DNA of 64,000 nt, taken from positions 552,091 through 616,090 of the forward strand of contig NW_027472017.1 of assembly GCF_965638725.1 (NCBI RefSeq), given 5' to 3'. Numbering within the stretch: the stretch's first letter is position 1; every line of letters begins with the position of its first letter. Origin of the DNA: Aptenodytes patagonicus. Its lineage: Eukaryota > Chordata > Aves > Sphenisciformes > Spheniscidae. The notes beneath the pieces were generated by a model that ran no database searches, was not told the DNA's origin, and saw nothing but the letters and a program-made list of their open reading frames with translations. Both the position numbers and the translations under genes were made by a program. Positions 43,320-55,040 of the stretch are shown one piece after another.

Positions 43320-43860
43320 CACTCATCTGCATCTGTTACTCTCAAAGAAGGAAGAGCTGGACATGGATGTGAAAACCAGTGTCAGCCTTGGCTGTTGTGA
43401 CCATGAAACAGTGGGGTCTCGCCTCCCAAGGGGAAGGACAATAGAAGAGTGCAGACGCTAGACCTCAGAGGAGCAGACTTTGGCCTCATCTTGTGACTTT
43501 AAGTGGGGGATCCCATATGAGCAGCACAGAAAAGCAGCAGAGCTCAGTACAGCTGGTCTTCAAGGACAGTGTCTTTCAAGTACGAGAGTGTGCGTACCAA
43601 GAGCCAGGAAAACAAGCAGAGGTATCAAGAGAGAAGCTTGGGGAAACAGGAAACTCATGGGGAAGCTCCATAGAAATAAAGGAAGCATACAAGAGGTGGA
43701 TGCAAGGATTGAAACAAAGGAGGAATTCAGAAATACGGTTGGTTTTCAGAAAGCCAGAGCTCCCGTAGAGTTGACACGTGCAAGGGAGTTCAAGGGCACA
43801 ACGATGAGCTGTTACTACTTCAGGAACTGTTAAAGAAGAAATGAAGCTAATGTGTGGCCA
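43320..43860 (+). mobile_element. Old CR1 ORF2 endonuclease-linker fragment
   Basis: Plus-strand frames at 43480-43833 contain STAGLQGQCLSSTRV-type text matching the CR1 linker between endonuclease and RT. Its inverted relative is at 49040-49500. The frame is broken. Confidence 0.65.
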
Positions 43861-45740
43861 CTGCTGAATTTAGTAAGAGTAGTGTAGATAGGTGTGAGGT
43901 ACTCTTGGCCTTTGTCTCCACCAGCAAGGTGTCCTAGTTCTGTGTGCCTAAGAGGCAGAACCCGAGGCGAAATCCAGCAGTGGATGGAGATCAAGTCCAG
44001 GTTTACTTAGGCAAGGTCAACCCTTAATAGTCCATTGGCTGAGCCAGGATGAATCCAAGGGTGTTGAGAGACCAGGCCGATGTCATAGCAGGGCCGCTGT
44101 GTTACATTTTGGAAGGTCATCATGACTGGAGAAAGCAAAAGGCAAATCTTGCATACACCTTCTAAAAAAAGCCAAGGACTGAGCAGGGGGATTACAGGCT
44201 GCAGCGACAGGTGTTGGGGGCTGCGTGGCTGGGTAGCAGCTCTGTGGAAAAGGCTCTGGTGGTCCTTGAGTTTCATTAGGCAAAACATGACCCAGCAGAG
44301 GATCCTGGGCTCTATGAGCAGGACCACAGCCAGAAGAAGTGATTATCCCCCTCTGCTCAGCACTTTTTGCACCACATCCAGAACGCTTGCCCAGGTTTAG
44401 ACCCTGGGCAATGACAGTGAGACATTGGCAAACAGGAGCCACTTCACCGGAGGGCCACTAAGATGGTAATCCTTCCATTACCCTTCAAGTGTTTGTGTGA
44501 TTTCCCCAAGAATATCAGTATCTGCCACAACAACAACAACAACAACAAAAGCATTAATCTGCCTAAATATAAATACCTGCAGTGGAGCAGTCGGCACCTG
44601 TGGTAGCCACTTAGGGCAATGCCAATTAGATCAGTATTTGCAATATACAGCATGATACCCAATCCCAAAGTACATATCTAAAGCGGTTCAGATGAAGGGC
44701 GGTCTTGCAAAAGACACCCTTTGTGTTCCCAGGTGGCATGGCCACTGCTGATTTCCCTCCCCAGATTGGGAGAGGCTGGCTCCCCTTCTGAGGAAGGACT
44801 CCCTGCAAGGAAGCCACAGTCGTGAGTGTTGCTCACCTGGTTCTTACTGGCACTCCACTTGGCATCCCTTTTGGTGTGTTTGATGCCTTCCTGTGACTAC
44901 TCTTTCTGCACAGAAGATCATAAAAAGACAATGATCTTTTATGAGAAGATGGTCATGAAGGCCCTGTTATGGACAAGAAAGCTCACCATGAGCTCTGGAG
45001 GGAGCCAGGAAGATAGTTGATAAGCACCAGGAAGCTCAAGGCCTCTTCTGAGGAGTAAGCAGCCTTGAGCAGCAGTGCTTGCCCATGTGGAGGTCTGGGA
45101 GAGAGAGTCGGGCCACATCAGTGAGAATCAAAGTGGCTTTAGCAAATCCTTACAACCATGTTAGAGCCCAGAAAGGCAGTTGATGTCTGTTGGCAGAGGA
45201 GACGCGGAGAATGATTGTCCCGGGAATATGGCAGGAAGGACCTTGCTCTCTTTTCCTCCTGCACTCCCCATGCTTGGATGGACCTCAGGAAACATCCACG
45301 AGCCTGGAGGATGCACAGACCTCCTGGGATGAGGTTCTGTCACTGCAAGGGAAGAGGGAAGGATTTGTAAGACACATGGGAGTGTAGGTGAGAGAACAGT
45401 GTATGTGTAGCAATAAGTCTGTTAAAGGTTGGAAGAAGACATGAAATAGCATGGGTAAGTGGTGGTGGGGTGTGATGCTGAATCGAAATAGGTTGATTTT
45501 TTTAAATTCAAGGCAGCAGAAGAAGGAGGCTGTGCAGGTCAGTGCTGGGATGTGGAGTGAAGCTTCCAGCAAGTCTGGGGGCTAGGACATCCTGGGTGCT
45601 TGGGGAGCATTAGCAGGGCTTTGGAAGAAGCTGGGGGAGTTCTTGGGAACTCACAGGCACTGGCAAATCCTCAGAAGACTTTGTCTTTGAAGGCACAACC
45701 TGTGAGGACAGAGGGACACCAGTAAAGCTTGGGAGATCCT
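43861..45740. other. Anonymous sequence, no gene seen
   Basis: No gene was recognised. There is a short (AAC)n run at about 44525-44548. The stretch from about 43926 starts TGTCCTAGTT and might be part of an LTR, but no end could be defined. Confidence 0.35.
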
Positions 45741-46900
45741 GGCTCAGAGTGAGTCAGGGAACCAAGGGGGTTGTTAAAGTTTTCAAGGAAACAGGCACAG
45801 GTACAGGACAGTGTAGGACAGCCTGTGGTGGGGACAAGCAAGGGCCTTGGTGGGGCTGGGACACCCCCCCAACAGAATTGAGATCCTGGGCCTCTTGGCT
45901 ATGGCTGCTGCTTCTTCCAGTGGTGTCCATGAGAGGACAGCAGTTCCTCATGTTCCCCGTGCCTTGTTGCCTCCTCACCTCCACAGAGGCTGGGAGGTGT
46001 CCTACTGCTGTCCTGCACTCAGCATTGCACACCTGTGACTCTCACTGCCCCCAGGAAAAGCCCTGAGACTCCCATGAGGGAAGAATCCCCTTTCCCAGGG
46101 AACAGGGCTCAGGGCTTTGCTCTCTGGATTGATGAAATGCATCCAAGGTTTTCAGAGCCACCTCCGCATTTGCTTTTCCACCTGTAACCAGTGCCTCTGA
46201 CTTTCTGCTTCACCAGTTCCCAAGGACGGGAATCTTGTCTGGTCATGCCCTCCACGGTCTCTCCAGTGATGGACATCAGTGGGGCCTGCTAACACCCTCA
46301 GGAACATGGAGTTTTGCTGTTGACTTTTCTTCTCTAGAGGCTTGTTCAATCTGCCAGGATCTGCAGGATCTTGCCACTAGAGGGCTCATTAACATGCAAA
46401 ATGCCCAAACAAGCCAAGTGCCTGTGCATAGTTTTCTTTAATTCCTCAGTTCCTATGTGGTTAACTAGAGAGATTTCAGAAGTCAATAGATTTCTGTACT
46501 AAACAAGAATAAGACAGGCTTCCTTCTTTTTTAATTTTTTTCTTTATTTTCCTTCTTACACATTAGACGATAGAAGCAATCTCTAGACAGTATCGATCCT
46601 GAATGTGTCCTAATGGAGCCTGAATATGGAAGTCCAGAGCCTTTATGTCAGACACTCTATGGACAGTCTTTGCCCCAACCCCACCATTTCTCTCATGAGG
46701 CAACTAGGACTTAGAGCAGCTTGTTCAAACCTGAGCTTTCTCCACTGAAGTCTGTGGCTGCATGTTTCCACTCCTTGGCACCAATTCCCACCTGCTTCAC
46801 TTGGAAAAGGAGCTGACACAGAAGGATGTTTCTTAATTGCCAACAAAGAAAAACAAAGGAAGGCAGAGTTCAGTAAATAAAAGACATTCCTCAGCTGTTT
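45741..46900 (+). repeat. Low-copy repeat LCR-2, spacer copy
   Basis: This is a diverged relative of the arm segments at 58980-60140 (plus) and 30830-31990 (minus). Shared landmarks are GGACAGTGTAGGACAGCCTG and GGCATTGCTCACC / CAGCATTGCACACC. The 197-codon frame of the arms is broken here. Confidence 0.7.
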
Positions 46901-47241
46901 GGTAAGTCCACATTACCTCCACTGAAGTTCACATTCCATTCTGGATGGCCTTAGACTAATAGAAAACACATTGTTGTGTCAAGCACAGATCATCCCAAGA
47001 CCCCCAAAACACTCACTGACCTGGACTCTGTCCATATTCATTCTTTGCACACAGTGAGTCAAATGTTGAAGTCACAAGCTCCCTCCATTCACAGAGGCAA
47101 GCAAAGAGGCAGAGTGAATGAAATGCTCTCTTTTGAATAGGTAAGGCTGCACTACTCCCACAATGTCAGGTGTTCAGAAGCATCATCCACTAGACTCTGC
47201 AACATGTAGATCCCCTCATTTGTTGTTTGCTGCAGGGTATT
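46901..47241. other. Anonymous spacer
   Basis: About 340 bases before the solo LTR. No feature was recognised. Confidence 0.35.
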
Positions 47242-47824
47242 TGTCCTGGTTTCACCTGGGATAGAGTTAATTTCCTTCCTAGTAGCTGGTACAGTGCTGT
47301 GTTTTGGATTTAGGGTGAGAACAATGTTGATAACGCACCGATGTTTTAGTTGTTGCTAGGTAATGCTTACACTAGCCAAGGACTTTTCAGCTTCCCCTGC
47401 TCCACTGACTGAGAAGGCTGGAGGTGCACAATAAGTTGGGAGGGGGCACAGCCAGGACAGCTGACGCAAACTGGCCAAAGGGACATTCCATACCATATGA
47501 TGTCATGCTCAGCGTATAAAGCTGGGGGAAGAAGAAAGAAGTGGGGGACATTCAGAGTTTGTCTTCCCAAGTAACTGTTACGCGTGATGGAGCCCTGCTT
47601 TCCTGGAGATGGCTGAACACCTGCCTGCCGATGGGAAGTAGTGAATGAATTCCTTGTTTTGCTTTGCTTGCATGCACAGCTTTTCCTTTACCTATTAAAC
47701 TGTCTTTATCTCAACCCACAGTGTTCTCACTTTTACCTTTCCGATTCTCTCCCCCATCCCACTGGGGGGGAGTGAGCGAGCGGCTGTGTGATGCTCAGTT
47801 GCTGGCTGAGGTTAAACCACAAAA
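47242..47824 (+). mobile_element. Solo ERVL-type LTR with clear TATA box
   Basis: This LTR runs from TGTCCTGGTTTCACC to CCACAAAA, with the terminal CA apparently mutated to AA. It has a clear TATAAA at 47515-47520 and TGATGTCA in the CRE position. It lacks the ATT microsatellite and instead has the segment around CTGGAGATGGCTGAACACC found in the LTRs at 26183 and 19661. No proviral interior adjoins it. The flanks do not show a matching duplication. Confidence 0.9.
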
Positions 47825-49030
47825 GTCAGTTACATGTTACTGCATTGTAGGTGAAGACAGGGATGAGAGTGACCTGCTACAGTGTTGGACACCTTGGGTG
47901 CAATTGCCCAGGCTTACCTTTCTAGTCAAAGGAGAGAAATCGGTTGTCTCAACTGAGATGCCCTGGCCTCCCCTGTCTGTGCACCAGCTCCTGCTCCAGA
48001 AAGGCTCTTGTCGGTCCTGGGTCACATTTCCCAGTCCCTTGTGGAGGCTTCAGCTACTCCCATGGATCCTGGAGGAAGTTGCCCCCTCGGTGTGGGCAAC
48101 TGAGCCAACCCCTCGATGAAGATGTTAGGCAGAAGTTGAAACACGTGCAGGAAAGGCCTGGGTGTGAGAAGTGTTCAAGAAGTCTTCATTTTCACATCTT
48201 TGACGCTGGTCTGTAAAGTCTCATGAGTTTTGTCATAGGACATGGACACGGAGCAGCAAGCTGATGACACTTTCTCACCCCCTTTGGAAATATAGGTTTA
48301 GGCAGCCATTTCCAAAAACACGTTTCGTCCCAACACTTTGCATGGAGAAACTGTGTTCTGAGGACATGTTTATTCTAATACATTTCACATCTACTTTTCA
48401 TATCTAAATGGAGCTGGGAGCAACGAAGGTTGGATAAGTTGGACAAATCCTGCTTGTGTCTCTTTGCTGTCAAGCAATGGCCCCACCTGCTAGCACTTCC
48501 CTCATATCGTCCTTTTGTTGGAGATGGACAAATCTTTATGGGGTTGCACAATGGCATAACACCATGGCCCTCCACGTGCCAGACTGCCACCGACGTACAT
48601 ATTCCCTGAGTTCATCCAGTCACCTTCTCTTTCAGGCACCCAGAAATGCAATCCAAGAGGACATGCTCTGGGACACGTTCCTCACCTAAAGGGAAGCTAA
48701 GCAGCCTTTAGCTCCCCAGCTCATTCTCTGGACCTTTCTGAAAGATGCGTGCAACCTTTACTTTTTGCCAGATATCAGGGAGTCCTGCCAGCCTCCATGA
48801 CCTTTCAAAGATGATAGAGAGTGGCCTCACTGTGACATTGCATTACTTTCTCAGCACCTCTGGATGTGACCCGTCCGTTCCCATGTACTGGTAATGGTGG
48901 AGTTTGCTCAAGTAGCCCCTGATTTGATTCCTATCCTCCGTTGGCCGTTCTCCTCCAGAGTCCTGCCTTGAGGCACAAAGGCCTGAGAGACCGTGCTGGT
49001 GAAGTCTGAGGCAAAAAGGACATAGAGTAT
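47825..49030. other. Anonymous sequence, no gene seen
   Basis: No gene was recognised. 48530-48600 resembles 27900-27960. The rest shows no family I can name. Confidence 0.35.
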
Positions 49031-49039
49031 CTCAGATCT

Positions 49040-49500
49040 GTCTTTACCTACTCTTACGAAATTCAGCAGTGTCCAATCAGTACCTTTGTTTTCTTCTGGA
49101 AGTGTTCCTGAAGTAGGAAAAGCTCATTATGATTCCCTTGAATTCGCTTTCAGGTTTCAAGCTGATTTTTGGTAGAGACAAATCTTCTGCTTGGAGGATG
49201 CTGTCCTTGAAGACCAGCTGTACTGAGCTCTGCTGCCCTTCAGTGGTGCTGACTATTGGATCCCCACTGAAGCTCCCCAGAAGAGGTGCAAGTCTGCTCC
49301 CCTGAGGTCCAGCCTCTGCACTCTTCCATTCTGCTTCCTCACTCCCCTCGGGTGCTGGCACCCCACTATTTCAGGGCCACGACTGCCAATCTTCCCATCT
49401 CTGACCAGCTCTTCCTTGCTTGCAAGAATGACATCCAGGTTGGCATTACTTTTGTTGGCCCATCTGGCAGCTGTGCTAAGACGTTGTCCTAAGACACTCC
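49040..49500 (-). mobile_element. Old CR1 ORF2 endonuclease-linker fragment, inverted
   Basis: The minus-strand frame 49077-49361 includes QQSSVQLVFKDSILQ, closely like the plus-strand fragment at 43.5 kb. It forms part of the inverted pair 42.6-43.9 / 49.0-50.3 kb. Confidence 0.65.
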
Positions 49501-49849
49501 AGGAACCGCCTGGACTGTGCATGTTGCCCCTTTCAGAAAATGCCAGGGTCATTGCAGGCCCCAGGGAGACCCAGGCTTCTACAGCCAGAGGTTTCCTTGG
49601 GATGCTTTGAAAACACTACACCCACTTCCTCACCCTGACTGCGCGTTCCTTATCTCGCACCGTGAGAGGCCACTTTCACTGGCCTCTCCTCTGACCCTAC
49701 CTCACAAGGGGTCACCAAAGTCTTCACCCACCCCCACAGAGGAGCTCCATACATCCAGTTAAAGTCTCCACTTTCAGGGAACCCCTGTCCTGATCATTCC
49801 AGCCTGTCTCTCCTGAAAAGCCGATACCCATCCATTGCAGCACTCCAAG

Positions 49850-50340
49850 TTGTGTGCCTTGTCTCACCACACCTTGGTTGTTATTCTCTCAATGTGAAAA
49901 GCACAGGCTCCCGCTCCACTTGTCTGTTGCTCTGGCTGAGGGCATCGGTGGACGTCTGGGCTGTGGCACCTTAGGTGTAGCTCCAGGCCAAGCTCTGACT
50001 TGTCTTAAAGGACACCTGGTACCAAGCATCGAAGCCCTTCTGTGTGCAAAGCTTTGCTTCACAGCAGAGAAGCTCAAGCTGAAATTGAATGCCGAGAGTG
50101 AACAAATCCTGCTGTCCCCAAGGCCAGCGAGAAACAGGGCTCGGAAGTGCAGCCCTGGCAAGAAACAGGTTTCCTGTTGGTGGTGTCTCTGCTGCCCCTG
50201 AGGACCTTTGACAAAGGTGAAGGGGATCTCCATGAACGACAAGGTGCTGCTGACAGGCCCCCTATGAAAACTGTTTGTTCTTTGACTGTCTTATCAGGGG
50301 GGCGAGTAAAGGTTGGGGAAGAGAAGAAAACATCAGTTTG
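49850..50340 (+). repeat. Low-copy repeat LCR-1, copy D
   Basis: This is a plus-strand relative of 12937-13500 and the inverted partner of copy C. No OR gene follows within the expected 3-4 kb; that place is taken by LTR-like sequence and a long CR1. Confidence 0.7.
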
Positions 50341-50424
50341 AGAGTGGAGGCACGTGACTGGAGACCCCGGTGTGATGTGCCTTGTGTTCCTGGACTGCCC
50401 TACATCTACTGCATGGAGAAGGGA

Positions 50425-51000
50425 GAGACCTTGCCAGAATTACGAGGGTAAGTATTTATTCATGCGCACGAGGTGTCTGATCAAAATTGGGGCACCTCAA
50501 ATGTGGTTTTACACAGGGTTCTTATACTGTTCAAGCATTCAGGTACGACATGATTTGACTAATCACTAAGTAACACACACAGTACTGATGACAATCATAG
50601 TTACACTTCACAAAGCAACTATATTTCTGCAGCGTCATCAGCCATCAGCATTCTCGCTGCTTGTCTATTGATCCAGGCATCCCTGGAGTTGGTCTATTGA
50701 GTTACTTATCTGTGCTGCTAGACACTGGGAGAGTTTCAAAGATGTGTTAGAGGGACTAGGATACTGGCATTATCTTGGTTGTCCAGGGGTATCTTTCACC
50801 CTTCACGGACAGCTCTAAGATTCTGAGAAGCAAAGTCCTTATTTCCAGGTCAGGGCTGTCCTTCTGGTCCTTGTGATGAGCTGGTGTTCTTTAGTTTGCT
50901 TACTCAAGCGTGATAAATCAGTATACAATTTGAGCTGTATATCTATCTTAAGAAAGTTAATACATTTTCATACTATGAAGACTGATTGGCATAAGAGTTA
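50425..51000 (-). mobile_element. Possible LTR of an unrelated retrovirus family
   Basis: On the minus strand the left end carries AATAAATACTTACCCTCG, which looks like an R/U5 region with a polyadenylation signal. The remainder is AT-rich and non-coding. Ends were not defined and no proviral genes adjoin, so this is tentative. Confidence 0.35.
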
Positions 51001-51270
51001 GGGAAGGAAATTTCCATAACCTTGGAGCAGGAGATGTCTGTGGCCAGGTGGATTCTGCAGAGTGCTCTTTGATGGTCAAGGATCACCTCTTCATGATCCA
51101 GAATGGTCCACCCCAACATGCAGGAAGTCACGCCAAGGTGGCAGGAGGCTGGCATGGATGAGAAAGGAGCTCCTGGCTAACGCCAAGCATGAAGAGGAAG
51201 CACAGAGAAGGGGGAAGGTGGCTGCCTTCCAGCCTCAATGGTTCTGTGATTCTGTGCTGGAGAGAGCCAT
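51000..51270 (+). mobile_element. CR1 fragment with 3' tail
   Basis: A plus-strand piece reads like the CR1 endonuclease-RT linker (AWMRKELLANAKHEEEAQR) and is followed by a CR1 3' end (AGCCTCAATGGTTCTGTGATT). The RT body between them is missing, so the copy has an internal deletion. Confidence 0.65.
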
Positions 51271-51759
51271 TTGTGTGCGTGTGTGCTTCCCTGTGGATGG
51301 GGGACCTGGCGGGATGAGGGAATCTGGAGGCCAGCTCCTAGATAGATGGAGGGTCTAGATAGATGGAGGGTCTAAGACCAGCTCCCGGAGGGATCCGTCC
51401 TGTCTGTGTGTCTCTATAGGTATACATCTTACACTAACAGAGCCTAGCATGCAAACAGCCCAACCCTCATTTCCCTTTCTCCACAGACTGTGATTTGGCT
51501 TGTCCTAGAGACCTCCCAAGGTCGCTTCCAGGATGGGTGATTGTGCATTTCCTTCCACCACGGGTCTTCCCTTGATGAGGATAGGGAGAGCACTCAGGTT
51601 CTCCAGGACCACAGAAGTAAGCAGACATAAGTTTGATCCACTCAAGTGTGGCTTTTTTGTCCCACTCAACTCATTGACTCAAGGCGAACAGGCAGGCTAC
51701 CCCAAACCGGCATCATCATATCCTGAGCTGAACTTTTGCTTTTCCCTTTCCCTCTGCCA
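51271..51759. other. Anonymous sequence before long CR1
   Basis: No gene was recognised. A short repeat of AGATAGATGGAGGGTCTA occurs at 51341-51372. Confidence 0.35.
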
Positions 51760-52093
51760 GGCTGGCAGTGATGAGGTTGTAGAGAGAAGTCCTGCAGTGA
51801 TCAAAAGGGACTTCAGGGCACTGGGGAGACTGGTTCAAGGATCGGGAGCACAGGTAGTGTTTTCCTCTATCCCTACAGTGGCAGGGAAGGATACTGAAAG
51901 GAGCAGGAAAACACACCTGATCAACACGTGGCTCAGGGGCTGGTGCCATCGGAAGAATTTTGGCTTTTTTGATCACGGGGAGGTTTACACGGCACTGGGC
52001 CTGCTGGTGACAGACAGAGTTCAGCTGTCTCACAGGGGGAAAAGGATCATGGCTCATGAATTGGCAGGGCTCATTGAGAGGGCTTTAAACTAG
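51760..52093 (+). pseudogene. CR1-g ORF1, C-terminal esterase-like part
   Basis: This frame ends at TAG 52091-52093. It matches the end of avian CR1 ORF1, which is known to carry an SGNH/GDSL-type esterase domain. The block VFSSIPTVAG and the WLRGWC...FGFFDHG stretch are recognisable. Where the last catalytic D-x-x-H block is expected, the text reads D-R-V-Q, so the His appears replaced by Gln. The N-terminal part of ORF1 is missing. Confidence 0.7.
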
Positions 52094-52155
52094 GTTCGAA
52101 GGGGGAAGGGTATAAAACCAGGCTCGCTAGAGATGAGCCGAGGGGTGGCGAGCCG

Positions 52156-54925
52156 ATGCCGGGGGCGAAATCGATAGCCCAGCTCAAGTGCATATACACC
52201 AATGCATGCAGCATGGGCGGCAAACAGGAGGAGCTGGAAGCCATTGTGCAGCGGGAGAGATATGACTTAGTCGCCATCACAGAAACATGGTGGGGTGACT
52301 CTCACGACTGGAGTGCTGCAATGGATGGCTATAGACTCTTCAGAAGGGACAGGCGAGGAAGGAGAGGCGGTGGGGTGGCCCTGCATGTTAGGGAGTGTTT
52401 CAATTGTCTAGAGCTCAACGATTGTGATGATGGTACGGTTGAGTGTTTATGGGTAAGGATGAGGGGGAAGGCCAACGAGGCAGATATCCTGCTGGGAGTC
52501 TGTTATAGACCACCCAACCAGGATAAAGGGGCGGATGAAGCGTTCTATAAGCGGCTGGCAGAAGTCTCTCAATCGCTAGCCCTTGTTCTCGTGGGGGACT
52601 TCAACTTCCCGGATGTCTTCTGGAAATACAACACGGCAGAGAGGAAGCAGTCTAGGAGGTTCCTGGAGTGTGTGGAAGACAACTTCCTGACGCAGCTGGT
52701 AACTGAGCCTACCAGGGGAGGTGCCTCGCTCGACCTGCTGTTTACAAACAGAGAAGGACTGGTGGGAGATGTGGTGGTCGGAGGCCGTCTTGGGCTTAGC
52801 GACCATGAAATGATAGAATTCTCCATTCTTGGTGAAGTAAGGAGGGGGGGGCAGCAAAACCGCAACCATGGACTTCCGGAGGGCGGACTTTGGCCTGTTC
52901 AGGATGCTGGTTGAGAGAGTCCCTTGGGAGACGGTCCTGAAGGGCAAAGGGGTCCAGGAAGGCTGGACGATCTTCAAGAAGGAAGTCTTAAAGGCGCATG
53001 AGCAGGCTGTCCGTGTACGCCGTAAGAAGAACGGGCGGGGAAGACGACCGGCCTGGCTGAACGGGGAGCTCTTGCTGGGACTCAGGAAAAAAAGGAGAGT
53101 TTACCGCTTGTGGAAGAAGGGGCAGGCGACTCAAGAAGAGTACAGGGATCTCGTTAGGTCGTGCAGAGAAGAAATGAGAAAGGCAAAAGCCCAGCTAGAA
53201 TGCAATCTGGCCGCTGTCGTTAAAGACAACAAAAAAAGCTTTTACAAATATATTAATGACAAGAAGAGAGCCAAGGAAAATCTCCATCCTTTATTGGATG
53301 CAGGGGGGAACATTGTCACTGAGGATGAGGAAAAGGCTGAGGTACTCAATGCCTTCTTTGCCTCAGTCTTTAACAGGCAGACCAGTTCTCCTCAGGGTAC
53401 TCGGCCCCCCGAGCTGGAAGACGGGGACGGCGAGCAGGATAAACCCCCCATAATCCAAGAGGAAGCAGTCAATGACCTGCTACGCAACCTGGACGCTCAC
53501 AAGTCTATGGGGCCGGATGGGATCCACCCGAGAGTGCTGAGGGAGCTGGCGGAGGTGATCGCTAAGCCGCTCTCCATCATTTATCAGCAGTCCTGGTTAA
53601 CGGGGGAGGTCCTGGACGACTGGAGGCTTGCCAATGTGACGCCCATCTACAAGAAGGGCCGGAAGGAGGATCCGGGGAACTACAGGCCTGTCAGCCTGAC
53701 CTCGGTGCCGGGGAAGATTATGGAGCGGCTCATCTTGAGGGCGCTCACAAGGCATGAGCGGGACAACCAGGGGATCCGGCCTAGCCAGCACGGATTCATG
53801 AGAGGCAGGTCCTGCTTGACCAACCTGATCTCCTTCTATGACCAGGTGACCCGCCTAGTGGATGAGGGAAAGGCTGTGGATGTGGTCTACCTGGACTTCA
53901 GCAAGGCCTTTGACACCGTCTCCCACAGCATTCTCCTCGAGAAGCTGGCGGCTCACGGCTTAGACAGGTGGACTCTGCGCTGGGTCAAAAACTGGCTGGA
54001 CGGCCGGGCCCAGAGAGTTGTGCTGAATGGAGTTACATCCAGTTGGCGGCCGGTCACGAGCAGTGTTCCCCAGGGCTCAGTACTGGGGCTGGTCTTGTTT
54101 AATATCTTTATTGATGATCTGGATGAGGGGATTGAGTGCACCCTCAGTAAGTTTGCAGACGACACCAAGTTGGGCGGGAGTGTTGATCTGCTCGAGGGTA
54201 GGAAGGCTCTGCAGAGGGACCTGGACAGGCTGGATCGATGGGCCGAGGCCAACTGTATGAGGTTCAACAAGGCCAAGTGCCGGGTCCTGCACTTTGGCCA
54301 CAACAACCCCATACAGCGCTACAGGCTTGGGGAAGAGTGGCTGGAAAGCTGCCCGGCGGAAAAGGACCTGGGGGTGTTGGTCGACAGCCGGCTGAACATG
54401 AGCCAGCAGTGTGCCCAGGCGGCCAAGAAGGCCAATGGCATCCTGGCCTGTATCAGAACTAGTGTGGCCAGCAGGAGTAGGGAAGTGATCGTGCCCCTGT
54501 ACTCGGCACTGGTGAGGCCGCACCTCAAATACTGTGTTCAGTTTTGGGCCCCTCACTACAAGAAGGACGTCGAGGTGCTGGAGCGTGTCCAGAGAAGGGC
54601 AACGAGGCTGGTGAGGGGTCTGGAGAACAAGCCTGATGAGGAGCGGCTGAGGGAACTGGGGTTGTTTAGCCTGGAGAAAAGGAGGCTGAGGGGAGACCTC
54701 ATCGCTCTCTACAACTACCTGAGAGGAGGTTGTAGCAAGGTGGGTGTTGATCTCTTCTCCCAAGTAACTAGCGATAGGACGAGAGGAAATGGCCTCAAGT
54801 TGCGCCAGGGGCGGTTTAGATTGGATGTGAGGAAAAATTTCTTTACTGAAAGAGTGGTTAAACATTGGTACAGGCTGCCCAGGGAAGTGGTGGAGTCCCC
54901 ATCCCTGGAAGTATTTAAAAGATGA
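52156..54925 (+). pseudogene. CR1-g ORF2: endonuclease and reverse transcriptase, one frameshift
   Basis: ORF2 nicks DNA and copies CR1 RNA at the nick. The endonuclease (52156-52850) shows the apurinic-type motifs TNACSM, ITETWW, LVGDFN and SDHEM. The frame then changes at a run of eight G at about 52847-52854; one G fewer would keep the frame. The RT (52868-54925) shows the [12 protein letters not shown] block, [14 protein letters not shown] and FADD motifs. It stops at TGA 54923-54925, about ten codons before the end seen in CR1-c, where that copy has CGC. Codons between are open. Confidence 0.93.
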
Positions 54926-55040
54926 GTAGATGAGGCACTTAGGGACATGGCTTAGTGGGTGGTGGTGTTGGGTCGATGGTTGGACTCGATGATCTTAGAG
55001 GTCTTTTCCAACCTCAATGATTCTATGATTCTATGATTCT

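Larger units (their letters stand above)
51760..55040 (+). mobile_element. Long CR1 LINE (CR1-g), nearly complete ORF2
   Basis: This is the longest CR1 in the window. It contains the C-terminal end of ORF1, the full endonuclease and RT of ORF2, and a 3' tail of three ATTCTATG units. The 5' end is truncated inside ORF1. ORF2 has one frameshift at a run of eight G and an early stop near its end, so the element is inactive. It is the parent type of CR1-a, -b and -c. Confidence 0.94.

Noticed and set aside
47236-47830. Target duplication around the solo LTR
   Set aside because: The flanks GGTATT and GTCAGT do not match well enough. The right LTR terminus is itself mutated.
54077-54865. 262-codon minus-strand frame
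   Set aside because: It is the antisense shadow of the CR1 RT and is seen opposite every CR1 copy.
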